Below the pieces are notes generated by a model that did no database searches, was not told the origin of the DNA, and worked only from the letters and a program-made list of their open reading frames with translations. This document shows positions 1 to 10,867 of a stretch of 64,000 bases of DNA, in pieces. Each line of letters opens with the position of its first letter. The stretch's first letter is position 1. Origin of the DNA: Nyssa sinensis (taxonomy: Eukaryota > Streptophyta > Magnoliopsida > Cornales > Nyssaceae). The DNA lies in assembly GCA_008638375.1 (NCBI GenBank), contig CM018032.1, forward strand, positions 54,163,882 through 54,227,881, in the 5' to 3' direction. The translations under genes and the position numbers were made by a program.

Positions 1-1276
1 TAGCACAATCTTCAAAAGGAAGTATGCATACCTTTTTCTCAAGGCCCACAAGTAGCTTCATAGTATTTCTAAATTTTCTTGACAAGTGAGTAGCTTTTCT
101 GTTTTTGAAATTTCTGAAAGTTTGGGGCTGGAGTTGCTAAAATGGCTCAGCTGGCTGGCTAAGAGAGAGTGGCAGGGTATTGGTTTGGGCCAAGGCTGGG
201 TAATGGGCTGGTAGGTTGAAGTATTTTGTTTCTAGTTGGGATAGATGGACCTGATGTGTAAGGAGTGGGCTGATTTTTTTTTTTTGGGGACTGGGCTATA
301 TGGTTTAAATGAAGTTAGGTTGGGTTTAAGAACTGGGTCAAGACTGGGTAAATGTTGTAGGTGGTCTGGGCATTAGGTCTGCTATTTGGACTGGGTTAAT
401 AATGGGTTGAGTATATAGGTCTAATGGAGGGGCTAGTTCTGATATATTTGGTGAAATGGGCTTGGGAATTGGGTTTAAATGAGTGGATTTTGGGATAACA
501 AAGAAATTTGGGCCTGGGTAAGTTGGTTTTAAATTGGCTTAGTGCATGACAGCTGGAACACACCACTTGATAAAGGAAATGGGACAAATCAGATCAGGTC
601 TTGGTGTTAAAGCCTCTTCGTGCTGTGAGGGTTTCAAAACTCCAACACAGCAGGTCATCGACTTGCAGCACTCCGCCAATGACGCACTCGAATGATGGCG
701 ACAGTGGATGGTTGTGAGGCTTGTCGGCGATGATAGAGACAATCCTTGGCTGCAATGGGGGCTTCAAAAACCCTCACTGTGATCTGTGACTCTGAGCAGT
801 GGGGTGACAATCAACAATGAACTGGGCTCAAACCAGCATGACGACGACGCACTGCGACGACGGTAGATGATGTACGATCTTAACAAGGACGATGAAAGTG
901 CTAAATCTGGACACAACGATGGCAGAAATGGTTCTTCTAAAGTGGCAATGGCTTCGAACTTTGACGAAGATGATGAGGTGGATTCTGATTACTCCGATGA
1001 AGAGATTGCTACAGCGTCTGTGAGGGCAATGAACTGGTGAGGGGAACAGTAATTCTCTGATGATGTGATGGACGGACGATGTTGGATGATGATGAATGAA
1101 AAGTGGATTGTGGTTCGCAGTAATGAAGCACGTGATTAATGATGCGACTATGGCAGTGGTTAGTCGACTATGGTTTGATGTGGCCTTCAAAGCTACAATG
1201 ATAGTAGGGTGTGGACAAATTGTGAACAAAGGGTGATATGATATGTGAATGAGGGATCGAAGTTTGTTCTACTACC
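1..1276 (-). other. Internal region of a minus-strand LTR element (non-coding, decayed)
   Basis: This stretch lies directly downstream, on the minus strand, of an LTR-like block and a primer-binding-site-like sequence (see 1277-1633), so I read it as the internal part of an LTR retroelement entering the window from the left. No gag or pol motif is visible. The open frames here (for example minus 828-1229 and 539-742) are rich in His, Ser and Ile and match nothing I recognise. Positions 130-540 are enriched on the plus strand in short GGGCTGGG and TGGGTT runs, which read on the minus strand as low-complexity Pro/Asn codons. It may be a non-autonomous (LARD-like) element. Assignment rests mainly on context. 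Confidence 0.3.
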
Positions 1277-1633
1277 AAATTGATATAGAACTAGTAGAAA
1301 GAGAAGGGAAGAAGAGAGAAAAGAGATAGAAAAACACGAGAAATGTATTCAATATCAATAATCCACATCTCCCCCTCTATTCAATACAACCTATCCCTCA
1401 TATACAAAAACTCAAAGTAATCAAATCCTAGAATTAAGGAATTAAAACATATCCTATATCAATTCAAACAAATCTTAAATATGAAAATATAAATTAAATA
1501 AAAATAAAATTACATAACAATATATATCCTCCCAGATCAAATATAAATGGACCATGAAGTCCTTCTTGATCCCCATCACAAAATCTTTACTCTAACAACT
1601 TCTTTGTCCTATCACAACTGATAAATTAGACAA
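1277..1633 (-). repeat. Putative LTR of a minus-strand copia-like element with primer-binding site
   Basis: Read on the minus strand, this block starts TGTTGTC near 1633 and ends TATATCA near 1277. It is followed at once by ATTTGGTAGTAGAAC. That resembles the usual plant copia arrangement, in which the LTR ends in CA and is followed by TGGTATCAGAGC, complementary to the 3' end of initiator tRNA-Met. Two or three bases of the primer site differ. The opposite LTR is outside the window or lost, so the borders are estimates. The block sits head to head with the plus-strand copia element that follows and occupies the place where that element's own 5' LTR should be. Confidence 0.4.
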
Positions 1634-1648
1634 CAAAGATTCTTTTTT

Positions 1649-2089
1649 TATTAGATCACTGACCAATACAAAATTGAAGGGTCTAATTACCTTAAATGGT
1701 CTCGCGCCATGTTGGTCTCACTGAAAGCACGTGATAAGGCTTCTTATCTTACAACCACCAAACCTACTGATGCCACCAAGGTTCCCGCCTGGGAACAAGA
1801 AGATGCTCAGATTATGACTTGGTTTTGGAACAGCTTGGAACCAGATATTTTCAATAATGTTGCTTGTTTGAAATCTTCCAAAGCCATTTGGGACACTTTA
1901 CAAGAGTTGTGTTCTTCTGATCAAGATCTCTCTCGTACCTATCAAATCTATCAATACATTTTCTCCTTCCAACAAGGAGATCGCTCAGTGAAAGAATATT
2001 TTTTCAACCTAAAATGTATGTGGGATGGGTTAAATGTCTATCAACCATTGACCACTGACTCGAAAACTCAACAACAACACAAGGAATAA
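1649..2089 (+). pseudogene. copia gag remnant (UBN2/retrotran-gag type)
   Basis: The frame can be followed back from Met 1709 through ITDQYKIEGSNYLKWSRAM, the usual start of a plant copia Gag (a 'GxNYxxW' motif). It continues through WFWNSLEPDIFNNVACL, AIWDTL and a VKEYFFNLKCMWDGL segment, all typical of the UBN2 Gag family. A stop at 2087-2089 ends the frame. The downstream Gag part resumes in another frame near 2097, so at least one frameshift separates Gag from its zinc knuckle. It would have formed the retrotransposon capsid. Confidence 0.75.
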
Positions 2090-2096
2090 TTTCGAG

Positions 2097-2738
2097 TTGC
2101 TAAGTTTCTCTTCGGTCTCAAACCAGAACTTGCTCCTATCAATTCTTAGATTCTATCTGGTAAGGATGTTCCCACTGTTAGTGAATGTTCCGAGAGCTGC
2201 CATTCATTATTTTACTCTAAAGAATGATACTCGTTTCGCTCTTGTTGCACCTCCTGGATATCATGATGGGCGTGTTTCTCCTAGTGGTAATCGTGGTGGT
2301 CGTGGCTCCAAGCGGTGCACTCTTTATGGCCAAAATAATCATTTTGTTGACTGCTGTTGGAAACTCCATGGCAAGCCCACTTGGGCTAACCAGGCTACAC
2401 TTGAGGGGGAGCATTCTGAGTTGGTTTCTGAATATCAAATCTTGATTTCCAAGACCGAGTATGATTCTATTCTTCAGTGTGCCAATGCCTCTTTTACTTC
2501 CACAGCCAATTTGGTCTCGTCAGGTAACACATTTCTTCATTCTTCTTCCAGTACTCAAATTTTTAATTCCGAGGCCTCTGATCATATGACAGGTAACTTG
2601 TCTCTTCCTTCTAATATTTTTCATCATTCTTCTCCCTCATTTGTCACTATTGCTAATGGTACTAAAGCTTGTGTTCAAGGAATTGGTAGTGGTTGCACTT
2701 CTGGTCTCACTTTTTCATTTGTTTTATACATACCCTAA
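2097..2738 (+). pseudogene. copia zinc knuckle and aspartic protease remnant
   Basis: One open frame carries the C-terminal Gag zinc knuckle followed by the protease. The knuckle reads CTLYGQNNHFVDCC, where the second Cys of CX2C has become Tyr. The protease motif that should be DSGASDHMTG reads NSEASDHMTG, so the catalytic Asp is replaced by Asn and the following Gly by Glu. Both changes predict loss of function. The frame ends at 2738, ahead of the GAG-pre-integrase region. Confidence 0.75.
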
Positions 2739-2944
2739 TTTCCTTTCAATTTGCTATCTATTCGTAAACTTACCCAGTCTTTCAACTGCTCAATAACCTT
2801 TCTATCCCTCTTATTTTGAATTTTAGGATCTAAAGACGAAGAGGATGACTTGGTGGGGGATATGAGAAGAATGGACTCTACTACCTTTAGTCATTTTGTC
2901 AGTCGAATCATTCTACTCCACATTCCAGTTGTTTCTCCTTATCA

Positions 2945-3783
2945 GTGACACTGTCGCCTTAGACACCTGTCGTCTGCAAATCTTCGTCACTTAGTTCCTA
3001 TTTTATTTGATTTTTCTAGTTTTAATTGTGAGACATGTGAACTTAGTAAGCATCATAAAGTTTCGTTTCCTTTACGTGCTGACCCCCCTTGTTTCCAATC
3101 TTTAGGGACCATCTCGGACCCCTAGTTTATATGGTTCTCAATATTTTGTTACTTTTATTGATGATCATTTTCATTTGACATGGGTGTATGTGCTTAAAAA
3201 TCGTTCTCAATTGTTTAATTTTTTCAATCCTTTTGTGCCGAAATTTCTAATCAATTCAATGCCAAATTGTTAGCTTTTCGAACAGATAATGCTCAAGAAT
3301 ATAAAGACAGTCATTTTAAACAGTTTCTCGAGTCCAAAGGTATTATACATCAAACATCCTGTGTCACCACCTCCTAACAAAATAGGATTACCGTAAGAAA
3401 GAACAGTCCTATCCTTGCTATAGCTCGTGCCCTTATGATCCAGATGCATGTTGCCAAGGGGAATGTTGTCCTTATAGCTACATATCTTTTAAATAGGATG
3501 CCTTCTCGCATTCTATAGGAAAAATCACCTTTTAATATCATGTTTCCTGATAAAACACCTTTCTCCCTTTCCCTCGAAGTTTTTGGAAGTGTTTCGTTTG
3601 TGCATAACTTGTAGCCTGGTCGTGACAAACTTGACCCCAATGCTCATAAATGTATATTTCTTGGTTATTCACGCACACAGAAAAGGTTACAAGTGCTACA
3701 GTCCTATCTTATGTAAGCACTTTGTCAGTGCTGATGTCACTTTCTTTGAGACTGTTCCCTATTATTCTCTAGAGGGAAATTAG
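2945..3783 (+). pseudogene. copia integrase remnant with GAG-pre-integrase HHCC region
   Basis: From about 2945 one frame reads HCRLRHLSSANLRHLVP, then CETCELSKHHKVSFPLR, the HHCC zinc-binding start of copia integrase. The core follows from about 3115 (FVTFIDDHFHLTWVYVLK, including the first catalytic Asp region) and continues in other frames to about 3783, where HRKGYKCYSP and VSADVTFFE are C-terminal landmarks. Several frameshifts and stops break it. Confidence 0.65.
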
Positions 3784-4089
3784 TTACAGGCACCATTACT
3801 TCCTAACCTAGTTTTACCTACTAGTGTTCCTACTCGCCCTCTTATCTCTCAGGTATAGGTTCGTCGTCACCAGGCTGCAACTCAAGTCACTCTTCCTGCT
3901 GGACCTTCTCTCTCACATCCTCCACCTACCTCGTCGTTTGCCGATCCATCTCATTCTTCTGACGCTGAACTTGATATGCCCATTGCAATCCGTAAAGATA
4001 CACGTACTTGCATTGCTCATCCTATCTCTAACTTTGTCTCTTATGATCATTTATCCTCTTCCTTTCAGGCTTTCTCTTTGTCTGTGTCG

Positions 4090-4978
4090 TTCTTTCCCAT
4101 CTTGGTTGGCGGACCGCAATGGAAGAGGAAATGCATTCTTTGGAATTAAATCGTACTTGAACTCTGGTTCCTAAACCTGTTGGTACTGTTGGTTGTCGTT
4201 AGGTCTTCACAATCAAGCAGAATCTTGATGGTAGTACTGTTGATCAGTTGAAGGCTCACCTTGTGGCCAAAGGTTTTATCCAAACCTATGGCATTGATTA
4301 CACCTAAACTCTCTCTCCTGTTGCCAAATTGAGTTTTGTTCAGGTTATCAAATCTCTTGCTGCGAATCTCAATTGGCCTCTTCATCAACTCGATGTCAAA
4401 AATGCCTTCCTTACATGGTGATCTTGTTGAAACTGTGTATATGGCTCAACCTCCTGGTTTTGAGTCCAAGGGAGAGTATGCTTTGTCATCTTCAGAAGTC
4501 TATTTATGGATTCAAACAGTCTCCCCGAGCTTGGTTTGATAAATTCAATAAGACATTAGTTACTCATGATATGACTCGGAGTCAAGATGATCATTCGGTA
4601 TTCTTTAAGAAGACACAAAGAGGTATCGTGATTCTAGTTGTCTATGTAGATGATATTGTGATCACCAGCAGTGATAAGACAAGTATCTAGACATTAATTC
4701 GCCATCTTAGTTCCATCTTTCTCACCAAAGATCTTAGAAAGCTTCGTTATTTCCTTGGTATTGAGGTTGCAAGATCAAAAGCAGGGATTAGTTTGTCGCG
4801 TAGGAAGCACACTCTTGATATTTTGAAAGATACAGGTTATCTTGGCTCCAAACCTGTAGCTATGACCATGAAGACCAATCTAAAGTTGATGCCAAATGAG
4901 GGTGATTTGGTTAAAGATCTAGAGATGTATCAAGGACTCATGGGTAAGCTTCATTTACCTAATCATTACTCGACCTGA
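4090..4978 (+). pseudogene. copia reverse transcriptase remnant
   Basis: The RVT_2 family is recognisable across shifting frames: an EEEMHSLELN start, VAKGF, LDVKNAFL followed by HGDLVETVYMAQPPGF, YGFKQSPRAWFDKF, and the polymerase active site YVDDIVITSSD near 4640. LRYFLGIEVA and MTMKTNLKL mark the 3' part. There are internal stops (for example after the catalytic motif at 4688-4690) and at least one shift between 4420 and 4520. The product would have copied element RNA into DNA. Confidence 0.8.
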
Positions 4979-5036
4979 CATCTCCTATGCAGTTAGTGTT
5001 GTGAGTTAGTTTATGACTAGTTCTTGAGTTCCTCAT

Positions 5037-5561
5037 ATGGATGCAGTTACTCGCATCTTGAAGTATCTTAAGAATGCCCCAGGACGTGGTCTTCTCTTTC
5101 GATCATCTAGACATCTTCAGATTGAGAGATATATTGATTCTGATTGGACAGGATCACCTTCAAATCGCAAATCTACTACTAGTTATTGTACCTTCTTAGG
5201 GAGTAATCTTATGACTTGAAAAAGCAAGAAGCAGTCGGTTGTGGCACGTTTTAGTGCTAAGGCAAAGTATCGAGCAATGACACATACTACTTGTGAGTTG
5301 ACTTGGTTAAGAACACTTGTACAAGAATTTGATGTTCCAGTATGTGGTCCAACACCTCTCCATTGTGATAATCAAGCGGCGATTCATATTGCCAACAATC
5401 CAGTCTTTCACGAACAAACCAAGCATATTGCAACTGATTATCACTTCATTCGATCAAAAGTAGAGTCCAAGGAATTCATCACTCAATTTGTTCCTTATGG
5501 TAGTCAACTTGCCCACATCTTCATCAAAGTTTTACCAAAGACTGTCATCAACTCTATTTAG
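5037..5561 (+). pseudogene. copia RNase H remnant
   Basis: Two pieces of one frame separated by a stop at 5217-5219. The first holds RILKYLKNAPGRGLLF and DSDWTGSPSNRKSTTSYC, the copia RNase H signature (usually ADWAG). The second holds AKAKYRAMTHTTCELTWL, LHCDNQAAIHIANNPVFHE and DYHFIRSKV, which are typical C-terminal motifs. It ends just ahead of the purine tract and 3' LTR. Confidence 0.8.
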
Positions 5562-5607
5562 AGCAAGCTGAGAGTTATAGATATATACTCTCCAGCTTGA
5601 GGTGAAG

Positions 5608-5806
5608 TGTTATAAATATTGATTGTAAATATTAATTTAATTTGTAACTTAATTTAAGCATTTGATTGATTGATTGATTAATTGAGTGATTGATTATAGG
5701 AATTAATTTAAGATAGTTTCCTTATTTATTTGTAAGTTGTGACAATAAATATTGACCTCCCAAAGAGAAGAATACATCTTTTTCATTCCCTAAAATATCT
5801 TTGACA
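5608..5806 (+). repeat. 3' LTR of the copia element
   Basis: A 199-bp block beginning TGTTATAAATATTG directly after a purine-rich tract and ending CTTTGACA, so the TG...CA borders fit an LTR. It contains several copies of TGATTGAT and ends in a likely U5 region. With no 5' LTR for comparison, the right border is inferred from the CA dinucleotide and from the start of unrelated gene sequence. Confidence 0.65.
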
Positions 5807-5966
5807 AGTATGATGATTCAAAAGCAAGGAAGGCAGTGAGTCAAACCTTGTTTTTCAGGTAATGATATTTTATTGCCAGATTTCAAGATCATTCTGGGCC
5901 ACATATGAGCAGAAAGAGCCCTGTACAGTCGTTCAACACCCTGTGAATCACCATCAACTGACAGAC

Positions 5967-8274
5967 CTGTCAAGAAAAAAAATTCAAATATTAATAACAC
6001 GCACAAATGCAAACACACAGCAGTAACTGAATCTTGTGGGAAGATAAAGGGGGCTATACCACAGAAGACACTTCCATTCCAGCTAACATGAACTTAAAAC
6101 AACTAAAAAGTTGTTCCTATACACAAAAAAGGGTGAATGATTAAAAGAATAAAAATAAGAATGACAGTGTGCAGAAGCACAAATTTTAGCTTTTAAGCAT
6201 TAGTGTGTGTGCCTATGTTGTGTGAACTCAGACAAGGGACGTGAATTTGAGATGATACAGACGGTAGACGGGTGAAGGATGGGGTGGCAGGCATGAAATT
6301 GATTACTCATACTGAACCATCTTTAATTTTTTACTACCTAGCGTGCCTTTAGATGATTGCTGTTGGTAATCCCTGTACATAATGATGGCCCCACGGCCCC
6401 AAACAACCCACCCCCCCCCCAACCCCCAAAAAAATTAATATTAATTTTACATAACAGCTTCATATCTTTTATTTCCTAAGGTACATAACAGCTTCACATC
6501 TTTTATTTCCTAAGGTCATTTTAGGAGGGCCTCGCTTGTATATTGATTATTGACACCATGGCCATATAAACAATCCTTATTAATTAAAAAAAAAAAGCCA
6601 TTTTAAAGAGGACTTCTGAATGTCGCAAACCCCATTTCTTCTGTAGATTTCATAAGTCCTATAAGGGCTAACCTAATGCCCAAGGCTCCTGCCACTGTGG
6701 AGTCTGGGGAAGATTAAATGTACTCAACGTTAAACTATAGATATTTTTGGCTCTTTTATAAGTATTGGTACGAGTTTGATGAACCTCAAAAATAGGAAAA
6801 GAAAAGGTAAGAAAAACAAACTCTTTCATATTGTCTTTTTAGATGAAAACAGTCTAGAAAAACATTGGTGGGCAAGTTTGTGAAATTTCACCAATTAAAG
6901 AAACTCAACCCCGGTAATTTAATTATACAATGTCATTCTTGCTCACTGAATTCACCTATTGGAATAACACACTATTGCCCGAAATGCTGCGAAAATTCAA
7001 CCTACTCTGAATCTAATGTATTCGAACTGAGCATGGCAAAAGATAACCTTTTGTTCCATATAAGAACTTTTGGCTACAAAGAGAAACTTTTTTAGGTTAC
7101 TCAATTTAATAATCTAGTAAGTCTAGTAAGTCTTGACAAAAAAAACAAAAAACAAAAACTAATATATTAGGTAAATTGGGGGAAAACTGTGGTATAATAT
7201 ATTAAATTTTTAAAAAATTAGCTGTTCAAATTCACCGTAGTTGGCACTTGTAGCAAAATATATATAACTTTTTTTAAAAGGAAAAAATAATCTTCAATTT
7301 GCACAGTGGCGGCCACTTGATATAAGTCCAGCCCCTGAAGATTTTTTTTTTTTAACTCTGCCCCTAATAGTAGACAGGGGTAGAGTTTATATTAAAGATA
7401 CAGCTACATACACGTCCATGTGTGTGTATAGATATACATCATATTTGGTATAAAACTCTGCTGTTCTTTCTCTTCCCAGTAACATTTTTAAACTGCTCAT
7501 GTTTTGCTAGAGTCTACTTAACATATATACTTCTATGAAGAAACCAAATCCGAACTAAAGAAATATTGGATCCTAATACTTCTGAAACTCTCTAACATGT
7601 GTTCAATACTTTCTAAATGTATCCATAAGCTGAAAACTAATACTTTCATTTCAAATATCAGTCCAACGCTACTAAGTCTGATTCTTCTCACATACTATTG
7701 GACACATCCAACATGCTTTGGATATTGAGATGTGGTAAAACATGGCATTGAAGTATATTAAAAGGTCAGTGCTGCTTGTGTGGGGTGCTGGGAGGGATAG
7801 ACAGGAGATAGACTTAACCTTTGACATTATTTTTGAGACAAAAACATTGCTTGTACCATTTTTTTTTAAAGAAACTATGTTAAACATAATGAAGTATGTT
7901 ACATTTGGTACTGACTTTATGTCCATGTAACATAACATAACTTCAGTTTCCTCTTGTGAATTTCTAATACTAGATATTACAAAGTTAGAATATCAAATAA
8001 ATTTCTTGAAAAGATGATTGCTTATGTTCATATTATGTTATATCTGTATCCCTTATTTGTGTTTGTGCGGAATAGGCCATATTACATGTCCATTTTAGGT
8101 CACTTCTTTTATTATTCATTTCTTTCTTTTTCCTATGCATGGACACAATAGTGTAGTTCATATTCGTCAGCCAGTTTACGTATCTTTTATTATTACAAAA
8201 TACAAAGACTCAGATGAAGAATCATATAAATCTAAAACCAGTAATTGAAATGTGAGGCAAGAGAAGGGTCTTAC
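5967..8274 (-). other. Intron 4 of the GTPase pseudogene
   Basis: A 2.3-kb intron with donor GTAAGA (minus) at 8274 and acceptor CAG at 5967. It holds a C10 homopolymer at 6411-6420, a 34-bp direct duplication (6448-6515) and AT-rich sequence. The plus-strand frame at 6865-7095 has two CxxC pairs but no family likeness and no splice support, so I treat it as chance. Confidence 0.55.
6448..6515. repeat. 34-bp tandem duplication in intron 4
   Basis: Two adjacent copies, 6448-6481 and 6482-6515, each beginning TACATAACAGCTTCA and ending TTTCCTAAGG. They differ at a single base (T or C after CTTCA), so the duplication is recent. Confidence 0.8.
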
Positions 8275-9262
8275 ATCTGTCAAAATCAGCATTGGATGCA
8301 CAAGCTTCAATAAATTCAATGTTATGATCACTGCACCATTCCAAACATGACCTCTTAATCTCCCACGATGGTTCTTCCTCTCCCAATAAGCTACTTCCTT
8401 CAGGTTTCAGATATTCCATACTCAGAGAACTCTAGATAAGGTATAGCCAAAGGATTCTGCTACTTTCTGCAGGTGTCTTCTATATTCAACATGAGCTGCA
8501 TGTCCTGGAAGGAGATCCATTTTGTTCCCAATGCATAATAATATGTCAAACTTCTGAATATCAGTGCGAGAAACCCAATCTTTAAGTGCAACAAGAGAAG
8601 ACAGCTGTGGATAAGAAACAGGTACATCACATCAACACAGTCACACACACAAATAACATTGCAATTCACAGAATTTTTTGCAAATTAAAATTAAAACTTC
8701 CACGAATAAAGCTATAGTGAGGCAACTGGAGGTCGAGGCTTACATCATTCATATCGAAAACCATCACTAAGGCAGCCAACCGATCAAATATTGGCAGGCT
8801 CCTAATTGAAAACTCATTGTGAAGATGAGCCATCCATACAGAAACATCAACTGTGTAATACTTTGTATTGATAGTCCACCTGATTAATAAACCATAAATG
8901 CACCATAATTACATAGTTGGGAAATTTTAAATGGATGGACGTTATTATTCCAATCCATTACCCATCAGACAAATAAGCTATCACAAATCTAATTGGTGGA
9001 GAAACAATCCTTAATTAACATACCCATATGTAAGTAAATCAGACGATGAATCAGAAGCATCTTCAAAATCCACAGAGAGTAATCCTACAACCAACAAATA
9101 GTCAAATGGTTAGAGTGAACGGGTTGTCTGACCCTTCAACAGGAACATGTACCTGACTGATTACATCCACAGCATAAATCCCCAACCGATAAAGCACAAC
9201 TCATCAACTGAAGGGCAACAAAAAGTTGCTTGCTATACCTGATGTTAAGTGACAGCAGTGAC

Positions 9263-9624
9263 CTAAAAAGTACGGATACGGACACGGATACGACATGACA
9301 CAGACACATTATTTCTCAAAAAAATAGGACATGGACACGTTAGGGACACGTTGAATATATATAAATTTTTTTTATTTTTTATATGAACCATATAATAAAA
9401 ACCTAATATTATTTCAATTAAACTTGACATAAAAACACACAAATTTAAAAAAATATTATTAAGATATTAAAATAACAAAGCCATTAAATAAAAATTAAAG
9501 AATTTTTTCATTTAATCATCAACATCCATGATTCAAGTGTCCGGACACATGTCCGGGAAGTATCCGAGAGTGTCGGTGTCCGACACAGACACGTGAGCCA
9601 AAATAGAGTCTCCGTGCTTCTTAG
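9263..9624. mobile_element. hAT-type MITE with 8-bp target site duplication
   Basis: A 362-bp element flanked on both sides by GCAGTGAC (9255-9262 and 9625-9632), a perfect 8-bp target duplication as made by hAT transposases. The ends form terminal inverted repeats: CTAAAAAGTACGGA at the left and CTAAGAAGCACGGA as reverse complement at the right, with two mismatches in the first 14 bases. Just inside both ends are runs of GGACACGG, TGTCCGG and CGGACACC, a clustered subterminal motif as expected for transposase binding. The middle is AT-rich and has no coding capacity. It sits in intron 1 of the GTPase pseudogene. Confidence 0.85.
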
Positions 9625-10543
9625 GCAGTGACAAATGCTCTTTCCACAAAGTAATTATTTCAAAAAATAAAAGCACCAAACGGGTGCAACCCATGTATAT
9701 ACAGAGTATACACGACTGACAAATCTCAGCTCTTTCTATACAACTCAAATCCCTTGGACAAGAATCACAAATGTTGACATCAGATTCCATCAAAAACTTT
9801 AATTTTTCTTTCTTTACCCCCTTAAGATGGCTAGAAAAGCTTGAATGACCACAATTGGGTCAAATTGTCATCCTCTTTTATTTTCTATTAACCAGACAAA
9901 ACAATAACATAATTGAAGATATTTAAAAGGAGGGAAGGAGGACTCCAATAGAGGGAATTAGATGGACAAGAGGGAAAAATTAAATAATAAAAAAAAAGTG
10001 AACCAAAAAGGACAACTAAAAGATACCAAGAAAAAGGTCAAACAAGTCTATACAAAGGCTAAACTAGAATATGTGTTCCATTATCATTACGAAATAAGTT
10101 GCCCTTTTAGGCCAAGAAATCATCTTCAGCATTTCCTCTCTGGAGTACCTGGATAATGTAAACTCCAACTACAATCTCCATAACTACATGTAAATTTATC
10201 CATAGGGCATGAAGAGACATATTGTGCTACCTACCTAATCACCAATGACTAAACTCCTTCAGCCCACAGTTAAAACAATCCATTCTTTTAGGCTCCACAA
10301 GAAGGCCAAGAGTTCAACTTTAGAAGGCCTGCTTTAATACTCCATTATGTTTCTCTGCAGAAGCCACAATACCAATCTTCCCAGGATTCCATGAGAGCAC
10401 CATCAGCATTGAGATTTCATTGCTCAATCAAGGGAAGACTGAAGTCATATCATATTTTAGCTTTGAGTCATAACATCTCCGAGAAGGGTCTTCAAATTGT
10501 ACTAAAGTGACCTATGTGGCATTTTGAAGAGTTACGTTGATTA

Positions 10544-10794
10544 GAACATTTCCAAGAGACTCTTTAAATATCTATATTTCATTACTTTTTATTCTCTTTA
10601 ATATTATTAAGTTTTATGCTTTTATAAAATGTGCCCCTCAAATGTGATTAAAATAATAGAATAAATTATTAGAAGATACACTAGAGACTCCTACTAAAAA
10701 GAAGAGTGAGAGAAACTCTACAAACTATAAAGAAAGTTACTACTTAACATAAAGATTCTGTTGGAAGCTTTAATGTTGACATGGAGTAGCGAAT

Positions 10795-10842
<48 letters not shown>

Positions 10843-10867
10843 TTTGCTGATTCTATTGGAGATGCCC
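10544..10867. mobile_element. MITE (Harbinger-like ends) containing a (GA)n tract
   Basis: The left end reads GAACATTTCCAAGAGACTC and the reverse complement of the right end reads GGGCATCTCCAATAGAATC, so 14 of 19 terminal bases match. The element is bordered by TTA on the left and TAA on the right, which allows a TA or imperfect TWA target duplication. The 'GGGCATCTCCAATRG' type of end is common in plant Harbinger/Tourist MITEs and resembles the ends of the autonomous-type element at 22943-26884. About 41 bp of pure GA (10799-10839) lies near the right end. There is no coding capacity. Confidence 0.65.

Larger units (their letters stand above)
1645..5806 (+). mobile_element. Decayed Ty1/copia retrotransposon, 5' LTR missing
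   Basis: The domain order is gag, zinc knuckle, protease, GAG-pre-integrase, integrase, reverse transcriptase, RNase H, 3' LTR, which is the copia order (integrase before RT). The polyprotein is broken by many stops and frameshifts. Recognisable pieces include KWSRAM in gag, an altered protease site, YVDDIVIT of the RT active site and the DSDWTGSP motif of RNase H. A purine-rich tract at about 5595-5607 precedes the 3' LTR (5608-5806). No matching 5' LTR or primer site was found before gag. Instead there is part of a different, oppositely oriented element. The copy cannot move on its own. Its right end lies about 40 bp from the last surviving exon of the GTPase pseudogene. Confidence 0.88.

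Noticed and set aside
828..1229. 133-codon minus-strand frame, possible gag
   Set aside because: Composition is His/Ser/Ile-rich with none of the gag or zinc-knuckle motifs. Kept only as part of an LTR-element interior.
6865..7095. Open frame with two CxxC pairs, possible zinc-binding protein
   Set aside because: No known family, no conserved spacing, and it lies in an intron on the opposite strand of a recognised gene. Likely chance.
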